A DNA stretch of 64,000 bases from Streptomyces sp. GESEQ-4 (GCF_017948455.1 NZ_JAFFSU010000017.1:62001-126000); one strand, 5' to 3'; shown: positions 7,608-16,620, counted from the first letter of the stretch. The notes: generated by a model not told the origin, from the letters alone. Program-made: numbers and translations.

Positions 7608-8945
7608 GTGAGCCACTACGTCAGCAGGCTCGGACGGCGCTCCCCGGCCGCGCACCCGCGGCTGCGGCTGCACCGCCGTCCCCGCCGTGTCGCGATGCTC
7701 TCCGTGCACACCTCACCGCTCCACCAGCCGGGCACCGGCGACGCCGGCGGCATGAACGTCTACATCGTGGAACTGGCGCAGCGCCTCGCCGCCATCAATA
7801 TCGAGGTGGAGATCTTCACGCGCGCCACCACCGCCGCCCTCCCCCCGACCGTCGAACTCGCCCCCGGCGTCCTCGTCCGCCACGTCGACGCGGGCCCCTA
7901 CGAAGGCCTCGCCAAGGAAGACCTCCCGGCCCAGCTGTGCGCCTTCACCCACGGCGTCATGCAGGCCTGGGCCGGTCACCGCCCCGGCTACTACGACCTC
8001 GTCCACTCGCACTACTGGCTCTCCGGCCACGTCGGCTGGCTCGCCGCCCAGCGCTGGGGCGTCCCCCTGGTGCACGCCATGCACACCATGGCCAAGGTCA
8101 AGAACGCCAACCTGGCCGACGGCGACACCCCCGAGCCCGCCGCCCGCGTCATCGGCGAGACCCAGATCGTCACCGCCGCCGACCGCCTCATCGCCAACAC
8201 GGCGGAAGAGGCCGAGGAGCTGGTACGGCACTATGCCGCCGAGCGCGACAAGGTCGCCGTGGTCCACCCCGGCGTCAACCTCGAACGCTTCAGCCCGGAC
8301 GGTGGCCGCGCCGCCGCCCGCGCCCGCCTCGGCCTCCCGCAGGACGCCCTGATCCCGCTCTTCGCGGGCCGCATCCAGCCCCTGAAGGCCCCCGACGTGC
8401 TGCTGCGCGCGGTGGCCGTCCTCCTGGACGAGCGCCCCGAGCTGCGCTCCCGCATCCTCGTCCCCGTCGTCGGCGGCCCCAGCGGCAGCGGGCTCGCCAA
8501 GCCGGAGGGCCTGCAGAAGCTGGCCGCGCGGCTCGGGATCGCGGATGTCGTACGGTTTTGCCCGCCCGTCGCCCAGGACCAGCTCGCGGACTGGTTCCGG
8601 GCCGCCTCCGTGCTGGTCATGCCGTCCTACAGCGAGTCCTTCGGCCTGGTCGCCATCGAGGCGCAGGCGGCGGGCACGCCGGTGCTCGCGGCGGCGGTCG
8701 GTGGGCTTCCGGTGGCGGTACAGGACGGACGTACCGGATTCCTCGTCCAGGGACACAATCCCGTCGACTACGCGCGCGTGCTGGGCGATTTCGCCGACGA
8801 CCCCGCGCTGTCGGGACGCATGGGCGCGGCAGCCGCCCGGCACGCGCAGTTCTTCGGCTGGGACACCGCGGCCGCCGCCACGGCGGACGTCTACACGGCG
8901 GCGACCCAGTCGTACCGCCGTCGCGTACGCTCCCACCATGGCTGA
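7608..8945 (+). CDS. mshA: D-inositol-3-phosphate glycosyltransferase
   Basis: A 445-residue GT4-family, GT-B fold enzyme that makes the first mycothiol intermediate from UDP-GlcNAc and 1D-myo-inositol 3-phosphate. MshA features are visible: the N-terminal HTSPLHQPGTGDAGGMNVYI loop, DLVHSHYWLSG, HAMHTMAKVKN, VVHPGVNLERFSP, FAGRIQPLKAPDVLL, and the donor-binding PSYSESFGLVAIEAQAAGTP. GTG at 7608 follows AAGGAGGA at ideal spacing. The first 30 residues are Arg-rich and variable. The stop overlaps the YbjN gene by 8 bp. The product acts in the cytosol and feeds thiol redox buffering. Confidence 0.97.
   Translation: MSHYVSRLGRRSPAAHPRLRLHRRPRRVAMLSVHTSPLHQPGTGDAGGMNVYIVELAQRLAAINIEVEIFTRATTAALPPTVELAPGVLVRHVDAGPYEGLAKEDLPAQLCAFTHGVMQAWAGHRPGYYDLVHSHYWLSGHVGWLAAQRWGVPLVHAMHTMAKVKNANLADGDTPEPAARVIGETQIVTAADRLIANTAEEAEELVRHYAAERDKVAVVHPGVNLERFSPDGGRAAARARLGLPQDALIPLFAGRIQPLKAPDVLLRAVAVLLDERPELRSRILVPVVGGPSGSGLAKPEGLQKLAARLGIADVVRFCPPVAQDQLADWFRAASVLVMPSYSESFGLVAIEAQAAGTPVLAAAVGGLPVAVQDGRTGFLVQGHNPVDYARVLGDFADDPALSGRMGAAAARHAQFFGWDTAAAATADVYTAATQSYRRRVRSHHG
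8926..8931 (+). promoter_or_regulatory. -10 element of an internal leaderless promoter (YbjN gene)
   Basis: TACGCT lies inside the end of mshA, 6 nt before the ATG at 8938. This would allow separate leaderless transcription of the YbjN gene. Positional inference. Confidence 0.4.
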
Positions 8946-9438
8946 GGTACCGAAGGCAGCGCAGGTCATCGAGGGTTTCCTGAAAGACGCCGAACTCGAG
9001 TGGGAGAGCCCCGAGCCCGGCAACTACGTCGTGAAACTCCCCGGCACCCGCAAGCTCTCCACGACCGTCTCCCTTCTCGTCGGCCGCCACTCCCTCTCCC
9101 TCAACGCCTTCGTCATCCGTCACCCCGACGAGAACGAGGGCGGAGTCCACCGCTGGCTCCTGGAGCGCAACCTCAAGCTGTACGGCGTCAGTTACGCCGT
9201 CGACCCGCTCGGCGACATCTACGTCACCGCCAAGCTCCCCCTCTCCGCCGTCACCCCGGACGAGATCGACCGGCTGCTCGGCCAGGTCCTGGAGGCGGCG
9301 GACGGCTCTTTCAACACCCTCTTGGAGCTCGGTTTCGCGTCCGCGATCCGCAAGGAGTACGAGTGGCGGGTGTCGCGCGGCGAGTCGACCCGCAATCTGG
9401 ATGCGTTCATGCATCTGATTCAGCGACCCACTGACTGA
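8938..9438 (+). CDS. YbjN domain-containing protein
   Basis: A 166-residue cytosolic protein covering the YbjN fold, which resembles type III secretion chaperones. It has VIEGFLKDAELEW at the start, then VSLLVGRHSLSLNAFVIRHPDEN, a VHRWLLERN segment and a DEIDRLLGQVLEAAD helix. Its ATG at 8938 overlaps the mshA stop by 8 bp, so the two genes are translationally linked, and a possible -10 box precedes it. The mshA-YbjN-gpmA neighbourhood is conserved in streptomycetes as I remember it; here 4.5 kb of other genes lie before gpmA. The molecular role is unknown. Confidence 0.9.
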   Translation: MAEVPKAAQVIEGFLKDAELEWESPEPGNYVVKLPGTRKLSTTVSLLVGRHSLSLNAFVIRHPDENEGGVHRWLLERNLKLYGVSYAVDPLGDIYVTAKLPLSAVTPDEIDRLLGQVLEAADGSFNTLLELGFASAIRKEYEWRVSRGESTRNLDAFMHLIQRPTD

Positions 9439-9569
9439 TCTGAAGGTCCGGACTAACTAACCCCTGCGCGACCTCTTCCCGGTGCAGGGGTCTCGTGTCA
9501 TGCTCACCGCCGACGCAGATCTGAACGTCGTTCACATCCATGAAAATCCGCATGGAAGGACGCTCGGAC

Positions 9570-11240
9570 ATGAGCCATCAGCACGGAACGGGAGTCACAC
9601 GACGCACCCTGCTCGCCGCCGCCACGGCGGTGGCAGCCACCGCCGCCACCGGCGGCACCGGCGGCACGGCACAGGCCGCCGAAGTCCCCGCCCTCTGGAG
9701 GGAGTTCACCCGAACCCCCTTCACGCACCCGCAGATCCCGTACATCGGCCGCGCGGGCTGCCACCGCGGAGCGACCCGCTTCCCGCGCCGCCCGGTCGTC
9801 GCCGACGTCCGGAAGTACGGCGCCGTGGCGGACGGCACGACCGACTCCGCTCCCGCGATCAACCGTGCCATCGCCGCTGCCGGCCGGGCCGGCGGTGGCA
9901 CGGTGTCCATCCCGCCCGGCACCTTCCGCATCGACGACGTCATCCGCATCGGCCACTCGAACGTGGTCCTCCGCGGCGCCGGCAGCGGCCGTACGACGCT
10001 CTACGCGACAAAGAACCTCACCGAACTCATCGGCGTGTACGGATCGCGCTACGGCGGCGACAAGTCGTCGTGGTCATGGGCGGGCGGGCTCATCTGGCTT
10101 GCCCCCACGGCCCGTTGGGAGTCCCTCACAGCCGCCATCCGCGCCAAGACCTGGCCTTTCGAAGGCTGGACCGGCAACAAACGCGACGAGTGGCGGACGC
10201 TGACGACCGTGGCCCCCGCCCGCCAGGGCTCCTGGACGATCACCGTCGCGGACCCGTCGAAGCTCCGCCCCGGCACCCTCGTCCTCCTCCGCCTCGCCGA
10301 CGACCCCGATCACACGCTCCTGAAGCACATGTGCGGCGGCGGCCCCGGCCCCGAGGCGTACCCCTGGGACGACAAGACGAAGCTGACCTCGTACGTCCCC
10401 TACGAATGGCCCGTCCGCATCGCCCACGTCCGCGGCCACAAGGCCACCCTCGAACGCCCGCTCCCTCTCGATGTACGCCCGGAGTGGGACCCCCGACTGA
10501 CCACGCACGTCAAGGAGTTGACGGGCGCAGGTGTCGAGGGCCTCACCCTGGAGGCGGCGCACACCCCGCAGCAGCCGCACCTGCTGGACAAGGGGCACAA
10601 CGGCGTCGTACTCCAATGCGCCTACGACTGCTGGGTGGACGATGTGACGGTCCGTCACGTCGACAACGGCTTCGGCCTGGTGGCCGCCTCCGCCTGCACG
10701 CTCCGCCGCACGCGCGTGTCGGGCCGGGGCGCCCATCACCCGTACTTCTGCCGCGAGGGCTCGCACGACAACCTCGTCGAGGACTTCACGATCGACCGGC
10801 GCACCGCCCCCGCCCCGGCAGGAACCCAGTTGCACGGCATCAACGTCGAGGGCCTGTCGTCGTACAACGTCTGGTCGCGAGGCGACATGGGGATGGGCAC
10901 CTTCGACAGCCACCGCGGTCTGCCCTTCGCGAACGTCCGCACCGACATCACCGTCGACAACACCGGCCGGCACGGCGGCGACGCGACCGCGGGCCCGCTG
11001 TTCGGCGCCCGCTTCACGCACTGGAACATCCGGGTGACCAACGGCCGCGCGGGCCTGATGAAGATCGACGGCCTGGCTCCCTGGTCCGCCACGGTCGGCA
11101 TCAACGAGGTGCGGGAGTTCGACCAGATCGACGTCCCCGACTTCACCGGCGACCTGCACTCCCGGCTGGAGTTGTACGGCACCACGGACGCCGTACGGCC
11201 GCGCAATCTGTACGACGCTCAGCGCGCGCTGATGCGGTAG
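9570..11240 (+). CDS. Tat-exported pectate-lyase-superfamily beta-helix protein
   Basis: A 556-residue protein. It has a twin-arginine signal (TGVTRRTLLAAATAVAAT, cleavage near AQA-AE, about residue 38), then ADVRKYGAVADGTTDSAPAI, the start of the pectate lyase 3 / Pfam Pectate_lyase_3 beta-helix. The helix body has GGGTVSIPPGTFRI and repeated VxxxxxRVSGRGAHH-type rungs. This fold serves polysaccharide lyases, hydrolases and epimerases acting outside the cell; the substrate is unknown. The ATG at 9570 follows GGAAGGA by 9 nt; an earlier in-frame ATG at 9540 lacks an RBS. Its 3' end overlaps the convergent AraC gene by 22 bp. Confidence 0.9.
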   Translation: MSHQHGTGVTRRTLLAAATAVAATAATGGTGGTAQAAEVPALWREFTRTPFTHPQIPYIGRAGCHRGATRFPRRPVVADVRKYGAVADGTTDSAPAINRAIAAAGRAGGGTVSIPPGTFRIDDVIRIGHSNVVLRGAGSGRTTLYATKNLTELIGVYGSRYGGDKSSWSWAGGLIWLAPTARWESLTAAIRAKTWPFEGWTGNKRDEWRTLTTVAPARQGSWTITVADPSKLRPGTLVLLRLADDPDHTLLKHMCGGGPGPEAYPWDDKTKLTSYVPYEWPVRIAHVRGHKATLERPLPLDVRPEWDPRLTTHVKELTGAGVEGLTLEAAHTPQQPHLLDKGHNGVVLQCAYDCWVDDVTVRHVDNGFGLVAASACTLRRTRVSGRGAHHPYFCREGSHDNLVEDFTIDRRTAPAPAGTQLHGINVEGLSSYNVWSRGDMGMGTFDSHRGLPFANVRTDITVDNTGRHGGDATAGPLFGARFTHWNIRVTNGRAGLMKIDGLAPWSATVGINEVREFDQIDVPDFTGDLHSRLELYGTTDAVRPRNLYDAQRALMR

Positions 11241-12025
11241 CTGAGGCGATAGCGGCCCGGGGTCACCCCGACCAGCTTCTTGAAGTGCCGCGTCAGATGG
11301 GCCTGGTCGTAGAACCCGGTCGCGGTGGCCGTCTCGGCCGGGCTCGCGCCACGCAGCAGCAGGGCGCGGGCGCGGTCGACACGGCGGGAGTTGAGGTACT
11401 GGTGCGGTGCGATGCCGTAGGCGGTGCTGAACGCCCGTACCAGGTGGGCGGGGTGGGCGTGCAGCAGCCGGGCGGCCTCGTCGAGGGTGAGGCCCTCGGT
11501 GACGCGGGCGTCGAGGAGTTGGCGCAGGCCGCCGGCGAGGGCGGGGTCTCGGCGTTCCCCGACGGCCGAGCGCGCCCGCAGATGGGTCCGCAGCCGGTCT
11601 CCTACGAGCGTCAGCCTGCTCTCGGCCTCCAGCTCGTCGCCGGGATGGGCGAGCGCGGAGTGCAGTTGGCCCACACGCTGCCTGAGCACGGGGTCGCGCA
11701 GGTCGGGCGAGTCGACGGCGGGCCCGATGAGGTCGTCGGGGAGATGGGTCGCGTCAAGGTACAGGACGCGCTTGCGGAAGCCGTGCGGGGTGACGGGGGA
11801 GCCGTTGTGCGGGACGTGCGGCGGCAGCAGGGACACCGTGTCGTGCGGGGTGCCGTGCTCGTGCCGGTCGAGGTCGTACCGTACGGCGCCGTCGTCCACG
11901 ATGAGCAGCGTCCAGGCCTCGTGGACGTGCATCGGATAGGCGTACTCGGTGAAGTGCGCGTGGAAGACCTCGACGACGCCCGGGATGTGCGGGCGCCAGG
12001 CGGAGATGTCACGCCGGGTGGCCAT
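11219..12025 (-). CDS. AraC-family regulator with N-terminal cupin
   Basis: A 268-residue protein. Residues 10-130 form an AraC-type sensor cupin (FHAHFTEYAYPMHVHEAWTL, with a His cluster; LLPPHVPHNG). Residues 165-265 form the double HTH domain (LTLDEAARLLHAHPAHLVRAF and TATATGFYDQAHLTRHFKKL, ending VGVTPGRYR). ATG at 12025 is preceded by TACGTT 6 nt upstream, suggesting a leaderless transcript. It is divergent from a DUF2000 gene, a common AraC/DUF2000 pairing. That gene is its likely target. Confidence 0.93.
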   Translation of the reverse strand: MATRRDISAWRPHIPGVVEVFHAHFTEYAYPMHVHEAWTLLIVDDGAVRYDLDRHEHGTPHDTVSLLPPHVPHNGSPVTPHGFRKRVLYLDATHLPDDLIGPAVDSPDLRDPVLRQRVGQLHSALAHPGDELEAESRLTLVGDRLRTHLRARSAVGERRDPALAGGLRQLLDARVTEGLTLDEAARLLHAHPAHLVRAFSTAYGIAPHQYLNSRRVDRARALLLRGASPAETATATGFYDQAHLTRHFKKLVGVTPGRYRLSYRISAR

Positions 12026-12031
12026 GCAAAG

Positions 12032-12037
12032 AACGTA
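12032..12037 (-). promoter_or_regulatory. -10 element of a leaderless promoter (AraC gene)
   Basis: On the minus strand TACGTT is followed by 6 nt and then the ATG at 12025. The divergent DUF2000 gene starts 50 bp away, so the two promoters overlap. Positional inference. Confidence 0.45.
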
Positions 12038-12074
12038 CAAGACGACGGCGTACGACGATCGGCAGTCTCGAAGC

Positions 12075-12500
12075 ATGAGCACTGAGCCGATTCGCTTCGA
12101 CACGAAGATCGCCGTCCTCCTGCGCGACGACCTGGAGCCCTGGCAGCGCCTGAACGTCACCGCGTTCCTGGTCAGCGGCCTGGGCACGCAGCTCCCCGAG
12201 GTGATCGGCGAACCCTACGAGGACGCGGACGGCGTCCGGTACCTGCCGATGTTCCGCCAGCCCGTCCTCGTCTTCGAGGCCACCAAGGAGACCCTGACGG
12301 CAGCCCACGTGCGCGTGCTCTCCCGTTCCCTCCCGCGCGCGCTCTTCACCTCCGACCTCTTCGCCACCGGCAACGACCGCGACAACCGGGCGGCGGTGCG
12401 CGCCGTGCCGACCGGGGAGCTGGACCTGGTGGGGCTGGCGGTGTACGGGCCGCGGAACGCGGTGGACAAGGCGGTGAAGGGGGCGCGGATGCATCCGTAA
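12075..12500 (+). CDS. DUF2000 family protein
   Basis: A 141-residue protein. RFDTKIAVLLRDDLEPWQRLN at the start and an LPMFRQPVLVF segment are typical of DUF2000, a family with a Bacillus-chorismate-mutase-like / PTH2-like fold and no established reaction. ATG at 12075 is the natural start, 49 bp from the divergent AraC gene. No signal or membrane segment. It is convergent with the MFS transporter gene 16 bp downstream. Confidence 0.88.
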   Translation: MSTEPIRFDTKIAVLLRDDLEPWQRLNVTAFLVSGLGTQLPEVIGEPYEDADGVRYLPMFRQPVLVFEATKETLTAAHVRVLSRSLPRALFTSDLFATGNDRDNRAAVRAVPTGELDLVGLAVYGPRNAVDKAVKGARMHP

Positions 12501-12516
12501 CGACTTCTTCCGCGAG

Positions 12517-13767
12517 TCAGGCGGCTTTGACCTCTGTCTTCGCGGCGGACGCCTCCGGCGCCGGGTCCTGCGAGGGAAGCCGCCGCATCAGGACGCCGTA
12601 CCCGAGCCCCGCCACCGTCCCGATGACCGCGCACAGCCCCCACAGCCACTCCGCGCCCCACCGGTCGATGACGACACCGGACATCAGCGGGGCGACGAGG
12701 GAGGCCACCGCCCAGGACATGGTGTACATGCCCTGGTAGCGCCCGCGGCCGTGCACCGGGGACAGGCGGACGACGAGGCTGGTCTGGGTCGGGGCGTTGA
12801 CGATCTCGGCGAGGGTCCAGACGCAGACGGTGAGGGCGAAGACGCCGACCGAGCCGGCGAAGGCGGTGAGGCCGAAGCCGTAGCCGGCGAGGAGGGCGGA
12901 GATCACGAGCAGGCGTCCCGGGTCCCGGTGTTCGATATAGCGGGTGACCGGGATCTGGAGGACGACGATCAGGACGCCGTTGACGGCGATGGCCAGGCCG
13001 TAGTCGGCCGGGGTGAAGCCGGCCTCGCCCATCGCCACCGGCAGGCCCACCATGCCCTGCTGGAAGATCAGGGCGATCAGGAAGGACAGGCCGACGACGC
13101 CCATGAAGCGGCCGTCGCGCAGGACCGTGCCGAGGCCGGTGTCGTCCGCCGCCTTCTCGGCCGCGGTGCGTTCGGGGCGGGACTCCGGCAGCTTCAGGAA
13201 GACCACGATGGCGCAGATCATGGTCATGCCCGCCTCGATGAGGAAGCCGGCGAGGTAGCTGAACTCGGCGATGAAGCCCGCCGCCATGGAGGAGACGGCG
13301 AACCCGAGGTTGATGGCCCAGTAGTTGAGGGAGAAGGCCCGGACGCGGTCCTCGGGGCGGACGATGTCGGCCATCATCGCCTGTACGGCGGGCCGGGAGG
13401 CGTTGCTGGCCATGCCGACCAGGAAGGCGACGGCCGCGATGGCGAGGGGGTGGTGCATGAACCCCAGCAGCGCGACCGAGACGGCCGTGGACGCCTGCGC
13501 CACGAGCAGCGTCGGCCGCCGCCCGAGCCGGTCCGTCAGCACGCCGGCGCCGACGGAGGAGACGACTCCGCCGAGTCCGTGGAGGGCGGCGACCAGACCG
13601 GCGTACGTGGCGGAGTAGCCGCGGTCGAGGGTGAGGTACAGCGCCATGAAGGTGGCGACGAAGCCGCCGAGCCGGTTGACGAGGGTGCTGGTCCACAGCC
13701 ACCAGAACTCGCGGGGGAGTCCGGAGACGGTTTCTCGGGCGGCGCGTCTCAGAGAGGCGAGCGACAT
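12517..13767 (-). CDS. MFS transporter, multidrug/MDR-type
   Basis: A 416-residue membrane protein with about 12 hydrophobic helices. MFS signatures are seen: GAGVLTDRLGRRPTLL between helices 2 and 3 (motif A) and a second, degenerate form (RYIEHRDPGRLLV) in the C-terminal half. VNRLGGFVATFMALYLT in helix 1 is typical of the DHA1/MdtH-like subgroup. Substrate unknown; probably proton-coupled drug or metabolite export. ATG at 13767 is chosen because the conserved part begins there; frames up to 13839 add atypical residues. The acidic and Lys-rich C-terminus is cytosolic. Confidence 0.93.
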   Translation of the reverse strand: MSLASLRRAARETVSGLPREFWWLWTSTLVNRLGGFVATFMALYLTLDRGYSATYAGLVAALHGLGGVVSSVGAGVLTDRLGRRPTLLVAQASTAVSVALLGFMHHPLAIAAVAFLVGMASNASRPAVQAMMADIVRPEDRVRAFSLNYWAINLGFAVSSMAAGFIAEFSYLAGFLIEAGMTMICAIVVFLKLPESRPERTAAEKAADDTGLGTVLRDGRFMGVVGLSFLIALIFQQGMVGLPVAMGEAGFTPADYGLAIAVNGVLIVVLQIPVTRYIEHRDPGRLLVISALLAGYGFGLTAFAGSVGVFALTVCVWTLAEIVNAPTQTSLVVRLSPVHGRGRYQGMYTMSWAVASLVAPLMSGVVIDRWGAEWLWGLCAVIGTVAGLGYGVLMRRLPSQDPAPEASAAKTEVKAA

Positions 13768-13934
13768 CGGGTCCCCCACGGAAGTCAGCCGGCTGTATGC
13801 GGCTGTATCGGCTGTAAGCGGCTCAGGCGGTGAGCACAACTTACGAGGACGCTGTCGCGCGGGGCCACTGAATTAACAGATCCCGTCAACCGTCCGCTCT
13901 GCGGGCGGCCGTACAAGCGATCAAAGCCTTGGAT

Positions 13935-13940
13935 TACGCT
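13935..13940 (+). promoter_or_regulatory. -10 element of a leaderless promoter (gpmA)
   Basis: TACGCT followed by 7 nt and then the gpmA ATG at 13948. No Shine-Dalgarno sequence is present, which fits a leaderless mRNA. Confidence 0.5.
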
Positions 13941-13947
13941 CGGACGC

Positions 13948-14709
13948 ATGGCCGACGCACCGTACAAGCTGATCCTCCTCCGCCACGGCGAGAGCGAATG
14001 GAACGCGAAGAACCTGTTCACCGGCTGGGTGGACGTCAACCTCAACGAGAAGGGCGAGAAGGAGGCAGTCCGCGGCGGTGAGCTGCTCAAGGACGCCGGC
14101 CTGCTGCCCGACGTCGTGCACACCTCCCTCCAGAAGCGCGCGATCCGCACCGCGCAGCTCGCGCTGGAGTCTGCCGACCGCCTCTGGATCCCGGTCCACC
14201 GCAGCTGGCGCCTGAACGAGCGTCACTACGGCGCGCTCCAGGGCAAGGACAAGGCGCAGACTCTCGCCGAGTTCGGCGAGGAGCAGTTCATGCTGTGGCG
14301 CCGCTCGTACGACACGCCCCCGCCGCCGCTGGACCGCGACGCCGAGTACTCGCAGTTCGACGACCCGCGCTACGCGACCCTCCCGCCGGAGCTGCGCCCG
14401 CAGACGGAGTGCCTCAAGGACGTCGTCGTCCGCATGCTCCCGTACTGGTTCGACGGCATCGTCCCCGACCTCCTCACCGGCCGCACGGTCCTGGTGGCGG
14501 CCCACGGCAACTCCCTGCGCGCCCTCGTCAAGCACCTCGACGGCATCTCCGACGCGGACATCGCGGGCCTGAACATCCCGACGGGCATCCCGCTGTCGTA
14601 CGAACTGGACGCCGACTTCAAGCCGGTGAAGCCTGGCGGCACGTACCTCGACCCGGATGCGGCTGCGGCGGCTATCGAGGCGGTCAAGAACCAGGGCAAG
14701 AAGAAGTAG
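13948..14709 (+). CDS. gpmA: 2,3-bisphosphoglycerate-dependent phosphoglycerate mutase
   Basis: A 253-residue glycolytic enzyme interconverting 3- and 2-phosphoglycerate. It has the catalytic LLRHGESEWNAKNLFTGW (phospho-His), TSLQKRAIRTAQ, LNERHYGALQGKDK, and the second catalytic His in VAAHGNSLRALVKHLDG. The length matches the dPGM family. The start is ATG at 13948, probably leaderless. A strong terminator follows, so the gene is monocistronic. The C-terminal Lys-rich end (NQGKKK) is normal for streptomycete copies. Confidence 0.98.
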   Translation: MADAPYKLILLRHGESEWNAKNLFTGWVDVNLNEKGEKEAVRGGELLKDAGLLPDVVHTSLQKRAIRTAQLALESADRLWIPVHRSWRLNERHYGALQGKDKAQTLAEFGEEQFMLWRRSYDTPPPPLDRDAEYSQFDDPRYATLPPELRPQTECLKDVVVRMLPYWFDGIVPDLLTGRTVLVAAHGNSLRALVKHLDGISDADIAGLNIPTGIPLSYELDADFKPVKPGGTYLDPDAAAAAIEAVKNQGKKK

Positions 14710-14722
14710 GGTTTGTGATCAT

Positions 14723-14764
14723 GCCCCCGACCTGCGCATATGGCGCGAGTCGGGGGCCTTTTTC
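14723..14764 (+). terminator. rho-independent terminator of gpmA
   Basis: GCCCCCGAC, a 17-nt loop, then GTCGGGGGC followed by CTTTTTC. It begins 13 bp after the gpmA stop. Confidence 0.85.
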
Positions 14765-14811
14765 GAGTACGAGCAGCCGTGCCCCGGGGATCTCATCGAC
14801 GTCGACGGTGG

Positions 14812-15438
14812 TCAGCGGATCACCTCCAGGACGTCGTAGGTCAAGTGCGTCGCGGTCGACGTCGACGTCACGCTCCGCTGCGCCAGCATCCGCGGCGGTC
14901 CGCCGGCGAACAGGGGCGTCCCGGCGCCCAGCACCACGGGCGCGAGGTGCAGCGTCAGTACGTCGACCAGCCCTGCGGCGAGCGCCGAGCGGACGGTGGC
15001 GCCGCCGCCCATGAGGACCACGTCGAGATCCTTGCCGCTGTCCGACGCCGCCGCATCGGCGCGCTCACGCGCGACGGCGACAGCGTCGGGCAGACCCGTG
15101 GTGACGAACGTCCAGTCGAGGCCGGTGAGCCGCACCTCCTCGGGCGGCGAACTCGTCACGACGACGAACGCGGGCTTGCCGACCTCGCCGGCGCCATAGC
15201 CGATCGTGTCGTCCCAGCCGCCCGGCCCGTCGACCACGTCGAAGAGCCTGCGCCCGAGGACGACGGCACCCGAGCGCGCGGTCGCCTCCCCCAGAACCCG
15301 GCGGTCCTCGGGATCGTCGGAGAACGCCCAGGTGTGCAGAGCCTCACCGCCGGTTCCCAGACCGTTGTCCGGGCCGGGGGCGGGCCCGGTGACGAAGCCG
15401 TCGAGAGACACCGAGATGTCAGCGATGATCCGAGTCAT
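14812..15438 (-). CDS. dihydrofolate reductase / RibD C-terminal family protein
   Basis: A 208-residue protein with the RibD-C/DHFR-like fold: MTRIIADISVSLDGFVTGP at the N-terminus, VLGRRLFDVVDGPGGW, VVTSSPPEEV, MGGGATVRSALAAGLVD (nucleotide-binding loop), and LHLAPVVLGAGTPLF. Family members are NADPH-dependent reductases of pterin-like or pyrimidine substrates, but these stand-alone copies have no assigned substrate. ATG at 15438 is chosen; seven extra residues to 15459 are unlikely. Confidence 0.9.
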   Translation of the reverse strand: MTRIIADISVSLDGFVTGPAPGPDNGLGTGGEALHTWAFSDDPEDRRVLGEATARSGAVVLGRRLFDVVDGPGGWDDTIGYGAGEVGKPAFVVVTSSPPEEVRLTGLDWTFVTTGLPDAVAVARERADAAASDSGKDLDVVLMGGGATVRSALAAGLVDVLTLHLAPVVLGAGTPLFAGGPPRMLAQRSVTSTSTATHLTYDVLEVIR

Positions 15439-15503
15439 ACCAGGGCAGACCCGCTCCACCGCCCAAACTCATCGCGGCCCGGCACCCGCCGTCCCCTACG
15501 GCC

Positions 15504-15710
15504 TCAAGCCGCCGCCTCCGCCAAGCGCTGAAACGCCTCCGTCGTGCGCGGGTGGACGATCTCGTCGAGCAGGTGGCGCCACTCGGGGTCGGGGAGGGTG
15601 GCGTGGGCCTGGTCCCAGGCGGTGAGGAGGAGGGCGAGTTCGGTGTCGGCGGGGGCCTCGGGAAGGTCGGCCGTCGTCGGGCTGGTCTGTGCGGAGAGCA
15701 GCGAGTTCAT
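15504..15710 (-). CDS. small hypothetical protein
   Basis: A 68-residue acidic helical protein with a Ser/Thr/Pro-rich first third, then LALLLTAWDQAHATLPDPEW and HLLDEIVHPRTTEAFQRL. The ATG at 15710 follows GGAAGGAACC. I do not recognise a family. The long in-frame extension to 15935 is Arg-rich and not coding-like. It is possibly co-transcribed with the DHFR-like gene 65 bp downstream. Confidence 0.6.
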   Translation of the reverse strand: MNSLLSAQTSPTTADLPEAPADTELALLLTAWDQAHATLPDPEWRHLLDEIVHPRTTEAFQRLAEAAA

Positions 15711-15886
15711 GGGAGGTTCCTTCCGGATGAGGACTGCCGGCCTCGGGGACCTGCTGGGTTCCTGCTGGGTTCTACGATGTCGCCGTCCGCCCGCCCGAAC
15801 CATGGAGTGCCCTACCGAGTCGCGAGTGCAGGTAGCACCACCCCGTTCGTACGGCATTCCCGCCCCGTTCGCGGCACAGTGGACGT

Positions 15887-16333
15887 ATGGACGCAGCGGA
15901 CGCGCATCACACGAACCTGTTGGCCGGTGCGACACCGGCGACCCGGCTGCCCGCGCGGGATCTGGAGCGGGCGCGGCGTTTCTACTCCGAGCGGCTCGGG
16001 CTCGAGCCTGTCGAGGAGCGGCCCGGCGGGCTGAAGTACCGCACCGGTGGTGTGGAGTTCATCGTGTTCGAGTCGATGGGAACCTCGCCCGGCACGTTCA
16101 CCCAGATGGCATGGAAGGTCGACGACATCGACGCGGTCGTCGCCGAACTCAAGGCGCGCGGCGTGGAGTTCGAGGACGTCGAGATGCCCGCGCTGTACGG
16201 CGGCGGACGGACCGTGGACGGCATCCTCGAAGTCGAGGGCAACTACCCGAGCACCGGCGCACGCGGCGAACGCGGTGCGTGGTTCCGGGACAGCGAGGGG
16301 AACCTGCTCGCCATCGGGGCGCCGGTGATGTGA
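15887..16333 (+). CDS. VOC (glyoxalase/bleomycin-resistance) family protein
   Basis: A 148-residue single-domain VOC protein. RLPARDLERARRFYSERLGL opens the first beta-alpha-beta unit. FTQMAWKVDDIDAVVAELKARGVEFE opens the second, and AWFRDSEGNLLAIGAPV ends it. Possible metal ligands occur, but a glyoxalase I set is not clear. The role may be dioxygenase-like, isomerase-like or antibiotic binding. ATG at 15887 is the natural start. Confidence 0.88.
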   Translation: MDAADAHHTNLLAGATPATRLPARDLERARRFYSERLGLEPVEERPGGLKYRTGGVEFIVFESMGTSPGTFTQMAWKVDDIDAVVAELKARGVEFEDVEMPALYGGGRTVDGILEVEGNYPSTGARGERGAWFRDSEGNLLAIGAPVM

Positions 16334-16371
16334 GGGACCGACAGAAAGCCGGCCCCCCACTCCACTGGCGG

Positions 16372-16620
16372 TCAGATCGACAGCGGAACCTTGTGGACCT
16401 CGTCCGCCTTGTGCCCCGCCCGCTCGTGAATGCGCTGGACCGCTTCGGCCGAAGGTGCCTCGGAGAGGCAGTAGACGATGCCGGACTCCGGGTCCGCCCA
16501 GGCCCGCTCGAAGTGGACGCCCTCTTCCTTCTCGATGGCGAGGTCCGCCTGGTGGGCCTCCCTGAGCTGTTCGGCCGTAATGCCCTTCATCCCGGTGTGT
16601 ACGTCCATGAACTGAGCCAT
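16372..16620 (-). CDS. DUF4242 / SCO4226-like nickel-binding protein
   Basis: An 82-residue ferredoxin-like protein. MAQFMDVHTGMKGITAEQLR, then HQADLAIEKEEGVHFERAWADPESG, then VYCLSEAPSAEAVQRIHERAGH. It closely resembles Streptomyces coelicolor SCO4226, which from memory is a nickel-binding protein of known structure. Candidate ligands are His8, His23, His37, Cys51, His66 and His70. ATG at 16620 is chosen because the domain starts there. It lies upstream of neither a transporter nor a urease. A 54-residue Cys-rich peptide gene precedes it on the same strand, separated by a strong hairpin. Confidence 0.85.
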   Translation of the reverse strand: MAQFMDVHTGMKGITAEQLREAHQADLAIEKEEGVHFERAWADPESGIVYCLSEAPSAEAVQRIHERAGHKADEVHKVPLSI